Below are positions 38,047 to 47,593 of a stretch of DNA of 64,000 nt, in pieces. The stretch is from Chamaea fasciata. Its lineage: Eukaryota; Chordata; Aves; Passeriformes; Sylviidae. Location of the stretch: contig JARCOQ010000003.1 of the NCBI GenBank assembly GCA_029207755.1, positions 41,436,144-41,500,143 on the forward strand. The letters are read 5' to 3'. The notes beneath the pieces are model-generated. The model was not told the DNA's origin, searched no databases, and saw only the letters and a list, made by a program, of their open reading frames with translations. A program made the position numbers and the translations under genes. The first letter of the stretch is position 1. Each line of letters opens with the position of its first letter.

Positions 38047-39479
38047 GCTGGGTTTATTGTTCATCTCAGCTCTGCATTGCAATTTTCTCTGAGCCTTTGG
38101 CAGCCATACTCAATCCCCTAGAGGTCTTTGCACATAATATTGGAAGGAAGCAAGCCAGGGTCATTTATTTTCTTTTAACCAAGGTAGGTGCAATCTATTA
38201 ACTTCAGTGTGTGCTGTAGTCCTCAGTAAATACCACAAAGCCATTATTTCCAGCAGTATTGCACACCTAGCTAGCTAATCCACATCAATACTGATTTTTC
38301 AGTGTAAAGATTATCTTGTACAGTAAATGTTGTAAATGTTATTGTTGCCTTTGATGATTAAATCCACATACCATTCAACTCATCTCTTCCTTTCAGAGGT
38401 CTAATTTTCCATGGCTAGTTTTCCCTTTTCTTGGCATTTACGTCCCACCATTGATGAAACTCAGTGGGAATGGAAGGTGCTAGCTGACCTGCTGAACAAA
38501 GTCCTCACTTAAGGTAGCAAGTTGTTTCTCATTATTGAAATTACTATAGCTGTCCTTTCTAAGTTTCTCAGTTCACTGTGCCCTGTGGTTTCTCTGACTT
38601 GAACATGCAGAGTATATGATCCCTCAATCCAGATGGTAACTAAAAAAAATGGACAAGATGTATATTTTCATTCACATTAGACCCTTTAATTTGCATAGAC
38701 TATTTCAGGATAAGGAATAAGGAGGCTGACGAGCAAGTAGAATTTTTGAGATTATAAAGACCATTATTTAGGGACTTGAATTTCTCCCAGCAGGATTCTT
38801 TCAGATTGGATGTAGGAACAGTGCCATGGCACTACGGAGAAATTACCTTTGCTGTGACACACACTGGTGTCCTTTGGAAGACAAGGAGAAGGGCAGAATG
38901 TGAATTTCTTTTACTGTCCTGCAGGCTGGAGCCAAAGTCAGGAACAGAAGAGGATGTGGGGTCCTGGGCCTGTCCGGCAGCAGGATTTTTAGGGAACAAA
39001 GAGCACTAGATCAGTGTTGACAAGTCCTTGTAGACTTTTATGAATCTTGTTAACTCTTAAGTTTTTAGAAGTCTTTTAGAAGTTTCTTCATTTCTTCCAA
39101 TGCTCTTTAAGAAGTTGAAGACGACTGGTCTATATCCTCGTTTTTTCTCCCGTTTTCATGATGAGAAAGATAATAAAAAGAAAAACCTTTTTCCATTTTT
39201 TTTGATATCTCATCTATCTTTTTCAGGTACTCACAAATCAGAAGTGGCTCTCAGTTTAATACAGAAAATACTTCAAAGGTTTTAGGATAAAGCACAGCAG
39301 CCTCGACCAAATAGAAATCCAAAGTAATTTACCAAAGTGTTATCTCATCCACCCCTTCTCCAGTTCTAGCTTGTAGTTGTGTTTACTTCATGGAAGTGGA
39401 TTTTTCTTTGTTAGTGCATATAAAAGACACCTTAAAAGCACCAGTTTTCTTGACATTATTTGCCAGTAAATAATCCTTC
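38047..39479. other. Unique non-coding DNA
   Basis: No gene or repeat recognised. A TATAAAAG word at about 39420 is isolated from any initiator or CpG context. Confidence 0.5.
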
Positions 39480-39760
39480 TGTGGAATAATTTATCTGGTC
39501 ACCCTTTTACAATTTATGCACTCCTTAATAATCTTCATTCACTAAAACTAGAATAGATTCGCTGTTCTGTTTATCACAACTTTCTGAATAAGAAATGGTC
39601 ACCAATGACTTCCGAAAGCTTCTTGGGTGCCCCACATCCATTCCTAAAAAACTTCTAATGAATTAAAATCCCCCACAACAGCAATGTCTGGTATTTTTTC
39701 AGTTCCTAGTAAGTTCACCTACATGATTTTCCTTGCTTGGCAGCAATATTAGCCTTCTAC
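39480..39760 (-). mobile_element. Possible ancient CR1/L3-like ORF2 endonuclease remnant
   Basis: The + strand order ATCACAACTTTCTGAATAAG, AATGGTCACCAATGACTTCC, GAATTAAAATCCCCCACAAC and GCAGCAATATTAG parallels the antisense endonuclease portion of CR1-group LINE ORF2. In particular, the complement of AAAATCCCCCAC encodes the GDFN-like word. The open frame is destroyed. The similarity is diffuse and I cannot assign a subfamily. Confidence 0.4.
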
Positions 39761-39869
39761 TTTTCACCAAACTTTGATCAAACATTTCACTGTCAACTGC
39801 TGGTAAGATCCTTCCCTCCCTGAGCTGAGCATGCCGCTCCACAGACAATGCTAGGAATGAACCATGGTT

Positions 39870-40085
39870 TCATAGGAACACAGTGATTTAGGTGACAAGA
39901 GACTTTTGGAGGTTTCTATGCAACACCCAGGGCCAAGCAGGACTTGAAGGCTAGATCAAGCCTTCATGGCTTGTTCTAGCTGAGGTTTGAAGTCCTCTGT
40001 GGATAGAGAAATGCAGAGCATCTATGCTTGCCTATTCCCTCCATGAAAACGTTTTCCTACACATCAATTTCTCACAGTTGTTTAA
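39870..40085 (-). mobile_element. CR1 LINE 3' end, antisense
   Basis: The + strand begins with TCATAGGAACACAGTGATTT (complementary terminus) and AGAGACTTTTGGAGG, then passes through the CTGAGGTTTGAAGTCCTCTG, GGATAGAGAAATGC and CCATGAAAACGTTTTCC blocks in the order of an antisense CR1 3' region. It is strongly diverged. Its orientation means it cannot be the 3' end of the 39480-39760 remnant, because the 3' end would then lie at lower coordinates. Confidence 0.78.
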
Positions 40086-40387
40086 AACTGGTGAATAGGA
40101 ATATATCTGCTGGAAACAAAGCTTTCCTCATGCCTGGAATAAAAGGGATATGGCCTTCCTCCCACCCCCTCACATGGCTTCTCTGAAGTGTGCTGGAAGC
40201 TGAGCTCGTGCTACAGCTTTCCTCTCCATCAAATCCTTTATGGGCTTTTCATATTGGGTCTCCCTTGGACTGCACACAGTTGTCCTGCAATGCAGATAAA
40301 ATTTATTGTCACAGACACCTTTGTTCTTGTCCTCTCTCTGCAAAGTTTTGTTCCAGTATAGCAGCAGCTTCACAGACTTCCAAGGGT

Positions 40388-40430
40388 CATGCACACACCT
40401 GTACACACACACAAACACATTCACAAACAC
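40388..40430. repeat. Imperfect CA-rich simple repeat
   Basis: ACACAC runs interrupted by CTGT, AAAC and TTC over about 40 bp. A degenerate (CA)n microsatellite. Confidence 0.85.
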
Positions 40431-41029
40431 CTATGTGCATAGAAATATCTGCAGGAAATCACTGGGTTTTTTTATTTTCATACAATTCCCAGCTAAAAAT
40501 CAGAAACAATATACAATTTTAAGCACATTCATGTGGTTATTTATTAGCTATTTGTGTTCATGTTTGCTTTATTATGCCTCATTATTTTTTACTTGGAGAT
40601 GAGATGATCCCTGGCAGGCAGAAGATTGCTGGTGAGACATGTGGCCAGACCCACTTGCAGAAGCATAGTCCTGTCACCAGCAGAGCTCATTTCAGTCAGA
40701 GCAGTGCAGTGTGGAGATGGTTTGATGCCTGAAGGCACAGACAGGAGCCCTTGACAAGCATAAGCCCAGGAGGAGCGAGGCAGGGCACACCTGCTGGGGC
40801 ACTGCCTGGCCCTGCTGAGACCAGCAGCAGTATCATTTTTCTGCAGCTCCTAGCTTGACCCTAAAAGTGAGGAGAGTAAAACATCTTTGCCCTCACTTTG
40901 CTCACCTGTACAGGCAAAACACCTGGATGAGGGGGTCTGCCCTCCTCACCAAACCCAAATAACATGTAGGCTGAGCATTTCTGAGGAAAGGAGAATTATT
41001 TTTCTGCTCAGCAGAGCAAAAGCAGGGCA

Positions 41030-41210
41030 CAAACTAGCTCCCTGCAAGCAGAGACAGGCGGTGAATTCATTGGATAATCTACAGCAAATTATTTGCCCAG
41101 CTCTATTAATTAATGCTGTGAAGCACTTGGAGGGTTAAATGCCCTTGAGCCATTGTTCACCTAAGCTTTGCCCCTGAACCAAATGAAAAATCCTTAATGG
41201 TGGTGGTAGC
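41030..41210. promoter_or_regulatory. Candidate conserved non-coding element
   Basis: TTGGATAATCTACAGC, GCAAATTATTTGC (near-palindromic), TATTAATTAATGC and GCCATTGTTCACC (SOX-like) lie within about 120 bp. Motif clustering is the only support. Confidence 0.22.
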
Positions 41211-41926
41211 AGCAGCAGCAGAAGCACTGAATTTTCAAACCCTCCTGAGGCAAGAAAACATGATTTTTTCCTTCATTTTATGGTCTGTTGAATCTTCTGG
41301 TTTTCTTGTTATATAGCAGGAATAATGTTCATGGCCTTGGAGTATTCTTGTGGTTTTCCAAATGCCTCAGATTTAATTTGGCATCTTACACACACACAAC
41401 AATCTATTGCCTCATATACTCTTTCACTGTGAATGCTGTCCCTTCCCCTTTTCCGTGGAGGGGTCCTGGAGACAGACAATGATCCTGTGGAGCTGTTTTT
41501 CAGCTGGTGAGAAGCCCTGCCTGGTGCCTCAGCAGACAGTGATCACACAAGAAGACAGCTCCTGATGGGGAGGAGAGGTCAGCTCAGACCTTTAGCATTG
41601 GCCTGAGCCCCAACCACTCATCTCAGAAAACAAATAAGAAAACGTAATAAGATGCACACACAGGCCCTTTGTTACCAAATCCAAACCCCAACATGTAAGA
41701 ATAAGCTTTGTGAGCAGGGCGGTCTCCACAGTGAAAGGCGCCCAAGGGCAGGCGGCGGGGATGGGAATTTTCTGGCTGGTGGTGCCTACTCTCTGTCTGG
41801 GGCTCAGCAGGATGGCCTGGGGTCAGGTCTTCATGTCTGAACCTCTCTGAGGGCTGGTGTTTGGTTTACCAGTTCCCCAAAAAGAACATGCTTGTATTGC
41901 AAAGAAAAGAAATGCATCCAGGCTGT

Positions 41927-42024
41927 TCCAGATGTGGGGACTCCTGCCTGTGACCCTAATGGACTGAGATTAAGATCCAGATGAGAGGATTCCTGCCTGT
42001 TACACTAATGGTTCAAGATTCAGA
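41927..42024 (+). repeat. Tandem duplication of a 49-bp unit
   Basis: 41927-41975 and 41976-42024 are two abutting 49-bp units with no indels and 39 of 49 positions identical. The shared words are TCCAGATG, TCCTGCCTGT and CTAATGG. No third copy is seen. It is not a known repeat family to me. Confidence 0.9.
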
Positions 42025-43680
42025 CTCCTGAGTTCAATTTTCCTGTTTAGAAATTACTTATGGTCAGAGAAGCACATGAACTGCAGCTTCAGGGTGCTCT
42101 GAAGCCAAAAGGAAAGACAAGGCCAAGCTCTGGAAGTTCTTTTCTCCTTGCACAACTGCTGCAAAAGGAATGTAGATCATCCTGCTGCCACTGCTATTTC
42201 TGGCACAGAAGAATGTGAAGGCTGTGGCTGTTTTGCTACCATACATCATGCCAGTGCTTCCAGTTTGGAGTCAAAATGCTTGAAACAAACAATGGGTGAA
42301 AAGAACATCTGTGGGACCAAGGAGGACCTGTCCAGTGCATTGCCATGGGGTGGCAGCAGACCTGCTGCCTTGAAAACCCAGGCCATGTTCACAGGAACAC
42401 CTTGAAGTCCTAAGGGAGCCCATGACATTCTTCTGTGCATGAAGCCCATGTTTCAGAGCCCTTTTGAATGCTCCAAAATCCCTAGGGTTCTCCATAGCAT
42501 CATACAACTCTTCATGTAAGGCCATTGCCCCAGACTGCATTGATATACTTCAGAGAAGATCTGGTCTGCAGCATCTTCAAGGCAGTGAAATTTTGGCCCT
42601 GAGCTAAAAGATAGATTGAGCTAGAGTCCAAATCTGTAGGCAGGCAGTGAAAATCTGCCAGCAGCTTTCTGCCATAGGCCACAACAGTGTGTGTGATACA
42701 GGTCACTGACATGGCTGTATCAGACACATACCTAAAAATCTCCTTTTTGTATATATTTGTAGCTTTTTGTTTTTCTTACTAAGCATCTGAAATTAAGGGA
42801 CATCACAACCCAGCTAGTGCTTTGCATTAGACTAATCCCATTTGGGCAGATTGCAAAGAGGAATAAACCAGATGATTCTATTTCCAGATTGGAATCAGGT
42901 CAGATAACTATCACGTCTCTTCCTTTGCCTGACCTCCATTAACTCCCAACTCCACTGTCAGCTCCTGCAGTGACAAGCAGTGTCCTTCACATGTTGCTGA
43001 GACATGTGAAATGGCAGGGGAAAGGCTTCCTGCCTCAATTCCCATTTCCAGGTGCAGTACCCAGTGAGGATGTAGGAAGACACACCGCGCCTCGCCTTTC
43101 CTAAGCTCCCCGCCCAAGGTCGATGCTGCCAAACGCTGTGCTCTCATCGGATGCATGAAGAGAAAACTGGCCTCTCCCTGGCCTTCAGCCACCTGGAAAG
43201 TAAGTGGGGCAGTCTGGGGCTGTACCTGGAGGTGCAACTGTGCATCCAACAAGGGAGCAAAGCCCTGCATCGGTGCTGACCACTGCTGGCACCAGGCTGG
43301 GACCAACAGGGGCTATCAGGTTTGCCAGGAGGGAACAGAGAAATACCGAATTATGTGTGCAGTGGCTGTGGATGTAGTCGCCCTGGATTCATTGGGAAAC
43401 CGAGGGCACACAGAGGCTCTGGGAAGGATGAGGGATGCCTGGGGAGACAATCCATATCAGTGAGTCAGGCCATCTACTGCTACTCATGTTCGCATCTCAG
43501 CTGGGCGAAGAGCACAGGGTGCAGCTGGAAGGCAGCCGCGCCAATCAAGATGTTCTGTCTTGGAGCCAAATCACCTGCATGCAGGTAGGAAAGGACCACA
43601 GTGGCTGTGGATAGTGCTGAAGGCCAGTAATCTCTCCAGGAGTCCCCAGATGGTGCATCAGTCATTAATCTCATTGAAGT

Positions 43681-43731
43681 GAAGGAGGAGGAGGAGGAGG
43701 ACAGGACAGGACAGGACAGGTGGATGGATGG
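43681..43731 (+). repeat. Compound purine microsatellite
   Basis: (GGA)n at 43684-43700 passes into four GGACA units and then (TGGA)n to 43731. Three unit lengths (3, 5, 4) in succession on one purine-rich strand suggest slippage followed by unit interconversion. Confidence 0.95.
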
Positions 43732-44955
43732 AACAGAAAAAAGTGAGAAAGTAAGAAAGAAAAATACATGTAAATTTTGTTACAAAAAGAAGCAGCTCTC
43801 ACTGAAGCATGGCACTTACACATGCAAAATATGCAGCATCTCCTAGGCAAATAAATCTTCAGTATGCCCTATCTGACAACATGAATGGGAAAACAGGAAT
43901 ATTTTTCTCTCTGGAGAAATCTGGATTAAGTTCCTGTGCTGGTGGGAAACTGCAGTGGGATTTTCTTTCTCTGTGCAGAGCCTACACTTTACAGAAGGTT
44001 CATTTGAGCCATTTCCTACCTCAAGGACACCAAGTTCATCCTGGCACCAGGGACTGCTCTGTGCCTGGGCCCAGATCTGAGCCAGGAGGTGCAGGGAATT
44101 GTGCAATGGGTGTGTCCACATTTGCTTGGAGTTGTGACTCAGGGCCTTTAGCAGAAGCAGCTGTTGCCAGATGGCTCCGGTTACCACTGAGTATCACTTC
44201 GGAGGGTGATTTACCTCTGCCCTACTCTCCATACAAATGTCCACAGCTTGCACCCAGTCTGGATACGGACCTCTCCAGCATGCACAGTGTGTCTTCACAG
44301 ACCTCTGATAAGGGTGCCAATGAGGACACACCAGGAACAGGATCTCAGAAGCTGATGTTGACCACACTGCTTCATGGAGCTTCATTTCTGTTGCATGAGA
44401 ATTGCCCCTCCCAATAATGACCTCTTACAGAGGTTCATCTTCCAGTCCCCTCTTTATTTTGCTGCCTTCTGTGCTTTCCCAAAATTCCTGCCTTTTTCCT
44501 TTCCTGTGCCAAAGCAGCATGGCCAGTGTTGACTGCAATGCAGAGGTGAAAGGTGGCTGGTGTGCAGGGGTTTGGCCGGAGCTCTCTTGGTCTCTGCAGC
44601 AGCAGTTGCCAGGGCTGCAGCCCCACTCCAACCCAGCAATGTCCTCTCCTGGGCACCATGAGCCCTCACAGCCTGACCAGCAACCCCAGCCCAGCCAGGA
44701 GAGAAGGAGAGCCATCTGAATCTCCTCAAGTTGCTCTCATCTGCACACAGGCCTGGTGAGTATGTGTGTGTTCATTCTAGCAGGGGAGCGATTAATTAGG
44801 TGATGATGGGAGCAAGAAAGCTCTCAGGGCTCTGGGTCTGCCCCCTACCAGATTTTACTGGCATTTTCTGAACACTTAGCTCAGTGGGCACAGCTTGTAT
44901 GCAAACAAATAAAGTAATGTTTAGTTATTGTTTGGTGTGATGGAAGCCTGGGATT

Positions 44956-45163
44956 GTTGGGGGGTTTTTTTGTTTTGCTTTTGTTTTCTTACAAGTATTG
45001 TTTCTATTTGTCATTAAGGCTCACTTTCTAATCTGTCTTTGCAGGAGTTTATTCTTTTTTGACATTTGCCGGTTGTATGTAGCCAAAGCTCTCTTCTCTG
45101 GCCTGAAAAGGCATCTAAGGCCAACTGGGTTTTTTTGTGTTTTCTTTTTTGTTTTTCTTTTCA
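44956..45163. repeat. Two T-rich low-complexity tracts
   Basis: T runs punctuated by single G or C occur at 44956-44990 and 45127-45163, separated by about 135 bp of ordinary sequence. They are simple low-complexity tracts and not a transposon tail that I can demonstrate. Confidence 0.75.
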
Positions 45164-45199
45164 GAGAAGACAATCAGAAAGGATTGGGGGCCAGGGAGA

Positions 45200-45212
45200 G
45201 GGGGGGGGGGGG
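45200..45212 (+). repeat. Poly(G) tract, G13
   Basis: Thirteen consecutive guanines inside a G-rich stretch that also has GGGGG and GGG runs at 45184-45200, so a G-quadruplex could form on this strand. Its length is likely to be unreliable in any assembly. Confidence 0.95.
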
Positions 45213-45239
45213 TGGAATTGCTTGTAAGGAAAGACAAAC

Positions 45240-45510
45240 ATATAATTAGCAAAAATAAATACATCATTATTTGATGGTTTTCATGCATGTCACTGTTTCG
45301 ACTGCTCATGAATTGTTTCATCCAGATTGTAAAATATTCATATTTATATGTTACTCTGAAAGAGATGTGATGCCCTGGAGAGGCTAATTCTTGGTTTGCA
45401 GATTGTTTACAAGCTGTCAATTGCAATTTGAATATATTTGCAATTCATAGGGTTGATAAATAACGTAAGTCACATGGCATAGTTTCTGCTTCTGAGCTGC
45501 AGTATATCCT
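45240..45510. promoter_or_regulatory. Best candidate conserved non-coding element
   Basis: About 270 bp of AT-rich sequence is unusually dense in binding-site-like words. They include ATAATTAGC, CATCATTATTTGATGG, CATGCATGTCAC, GATTGTTTACAAGC (FOX), CTGTCAATTGCAATTTG (MEIS/homeodomain), TTGCAATTC and GTTGATAAATAACG, followed by CGTAAGTCACATG. It has no repeats and no open frame of note. The texture resembles vertebrate developmental enhancers. Conservation and activity are inference. Confidence 0.3.
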
Positions 45511-46494
45511 TGTGTAAGTAACACTAAGGTAGGCAAGCATTTGTCTCCCCATCTGCCTCTCAAATCACACATTTAATGGAGCAAGCAAACATAATACCCC
45601 AGAGTACCTCTGGGATCTCACAATAGTATTCTCTCCTGTCTGACTCCCTGCAAAGCTCTGATCCCATGGCATTGTGTGAGGCCACCTTTCTCTGAGGCCT
45701 GTCTCAGTTACCACTCACACACAACCAGGACGATTGCTCTGTGTGTTTGCTCCCTCAGGAACCCAGCACTCTGTGGGACAGCCAGCCAGAAAGGGGTGAA
45801 AGGAAAACTATGCCACAGTGACTACCAGCTTTGTGTGGAACATGGTGACTGAGAACCTGGGAGTTCTGCTTCATTATTCCAGACTTGTGGGGGTGACTGT
45901 CTTCTTTGAGGGATGAATAATCCAATTATCAACACAATACTACGTTCAAATTACATTTTACAATAAAAACACCAAATGCGGCATTCTGTCTCCTATCTTT
46001 TCCTCTATATTTGAAGTGAACTTTTTTAAGGGCTACATAAAAGAAGAGAAAAATTTTGAATATTCTTAGGTGATGAGATTATTATTTCATGCTGTATGGC
46101 TACTTTTCATTTGTTTCTTCTTGTTACCAATTTTATTTCTGAAGGAAGTGCTCCCTTTACTCACGAAGAGTTATACCAGAAAGTCTTTTCACTTTATCTC
46201 CTGGTGTAAACAAAAACCTGTCTCTTGTTCTTCTCCTAAAGTCATGGTACTAAATTGCACCGTGTGTATCTTGCATATACATAAATATGCACAACCACTC
46301 TGAGTGTCATAAATCAATATTCTCAATTAGATATATTGCTCTGCCTTTGCAATTGCTTGTGGTGATTCTCTGTCATTACATTTGAAACCTTTTCCCAATT
46401 CTGAATACAAATCTCTTCTCTGTAATGTACCCTCATTATTTCTTATCCCCTGAACTGTAATACACACATTATTTCCTCTGGCACTGCCTTTTGT

Positions 46495-46534
46495 ATATTT
46501 GTGTCTTCTTAACTTTTATACATTTGTGTCTTCT
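46495..46534 (+). repeat. Two-copy direct repeat, offset 25 bp
   Basis: TTTGTGTCTTCT occurs at 46498 and 46523 with similar ATA-containing lead-ins. A minor local duplication. Confidence 0.8.
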
Positions 46535-47192
46535 GAGTCTCACCTCATTTTGACTGATCTTTCCCGCTAGACATTTTACTCCAATATTCTCCTTGGATTT
46601 TTCTGAGCTGTTTTTAGATGGTTGACATATTTCTTAAGTCCAATCTACAAGACTCAACTCTGTATCAGTCAGGACTGTGTCCTTTTACTCCAGAGATGTT
46701 TTTCTTTCAGCTTGTATTTGTACAGAAAGTTAATTTCAAATAACAATTACTTGCCTTTGTCACTACCGAACTGCAACTATTTTTCTTCAGATGATTTAGC
46801 CAATTTCTTATGTCTGGTTTTAAAAGGTATTGATTGGTTTTTAGGGTACATCTAGGCATCACTCAAATTTTTTGTCTCTGTCATGAATCTTCTCTGGCTG
46901 GACTCTCTGGTCTCTGTGACTTTGGGCATCAATCAGGTTAAAACAAGCTGGGAAGGATCACGATCTTGGGGTACCCTGAGGACACCATCCCTGTGTCAAA
47001 AGAGTGGGATGGCACACAGCAAAAACAGCTGAAGCTGAGGGTCTCTGGGTCTTGAGAGGGAGGGTGGGACACTAACAGAAAAGACACTACCCAAATCCCA
47101 AAGCTGACAAACTGTCTAAAACTGGAGCTATTCCAGCCATAGGGAGAATTACTTACTAGCATTTGTGGTGCCAAAGCACTTATTTCAATAGC

Positions 47193-47220
47193 AAGTGTTC
47201 TGTGCGGACACAGAACACTT
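47193..47220. repeat. Perfect inverted repeat, 12-bp stem, 4-base loop
   Basis: AAGTGTTCTGTG, loop CGGA, CACAGAACACTT. All 12 pairs are Watson-Crick and pairing stops at the next base on each side. The arms contain TGTTCT and AGAACA, the half-sites of the steroid-receptor response element, but in everted order and wider spacing than the consensus. It could be a cruciform-forming palindrome, a receptor site, or a short RNA hairpin; at 28 bases it is too short for a microRNA precursor by itself. Confidence 0.85.
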
Positions 47221-47379
47221 TCAAGAAAAGTAAACAGTTTGATACAATATCTCCATGTAGACCATGCCCAAGTCTTTCCCACTCATTTTATGAAGCTCTT
47301 TGAACTGTGTCAACCCACAATTAGTGTTTTCCATGTGCACAGAGTCAATTGTTTCCCTGAGGAATGGGATGGATGATGA

Positions 47380-47540
47380 CATGCTTAGATAGTAATGCTT
47401 TAAATTAAGATTCCTGAATATGCCTCTGATGTATAGAGGTTAATTAAGAAACTATTGTGAGCTGAATTAATACCATTTGCTTATTGAAAACATAAGTCAT
47501 GAGAATTAACAACAAAGTCATAAATATGTTTCCCTGAGGG
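47380..47540. promoter_or_regulatory. Candidate conserved non-coding element
   Basis: TTTAAATTAAG, GGTTAATTAAG, GCTGAATTAATACC, AACATAAGTCATG and GAATTAACAACAAAG are clustered in 150 bp (homeodomain-like, AP-1-like and SOX-like words). Weak, motif-based call. Confidence 0.2.
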
Positions 47541-47555
47541 CCAGATCCCTCAGCT

Positions 47556-47593
47556 CTTACTCATTTGAGCAGTCCTTACTCATACGAGTAGAC
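47556..47593 (+). repeat. Two-copy 19-bp tandem repeat
   Basis: Units at 47556-47574 and 47575-47593 share CTTACTCAT and a following GAG. In the second unit ACTC-ATAC-GAGT forms a small palindrome. Confidence 0.75.

Larger units (their letters stand above)
40086..45239. other. Unique non-coding DNA with short tandem repeats
   Basis: No gene recognised. The window's longest open frame, 202 codons at 43809-44417, lies here. It overlaps a 114-codon antisense frame and shows no domain. CpG-richer patches at 41735-41760 and 43083-43150 are too small for a CpG island. Several tandem repeats are listed separately. Confidence 0.5.

Noticed and set aside
43083..43150. CpG cluster as a possible promoter island
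   Set aside because: Only about 70 bp long and surrounded by CpG-poor sequence; far below island size.
43809..44417. 202-codon open frame, longest in the window
   Set aside because: Overlapped by a 114-codon antisense frame, no domain or start context, and the composition explains the lack of stops.
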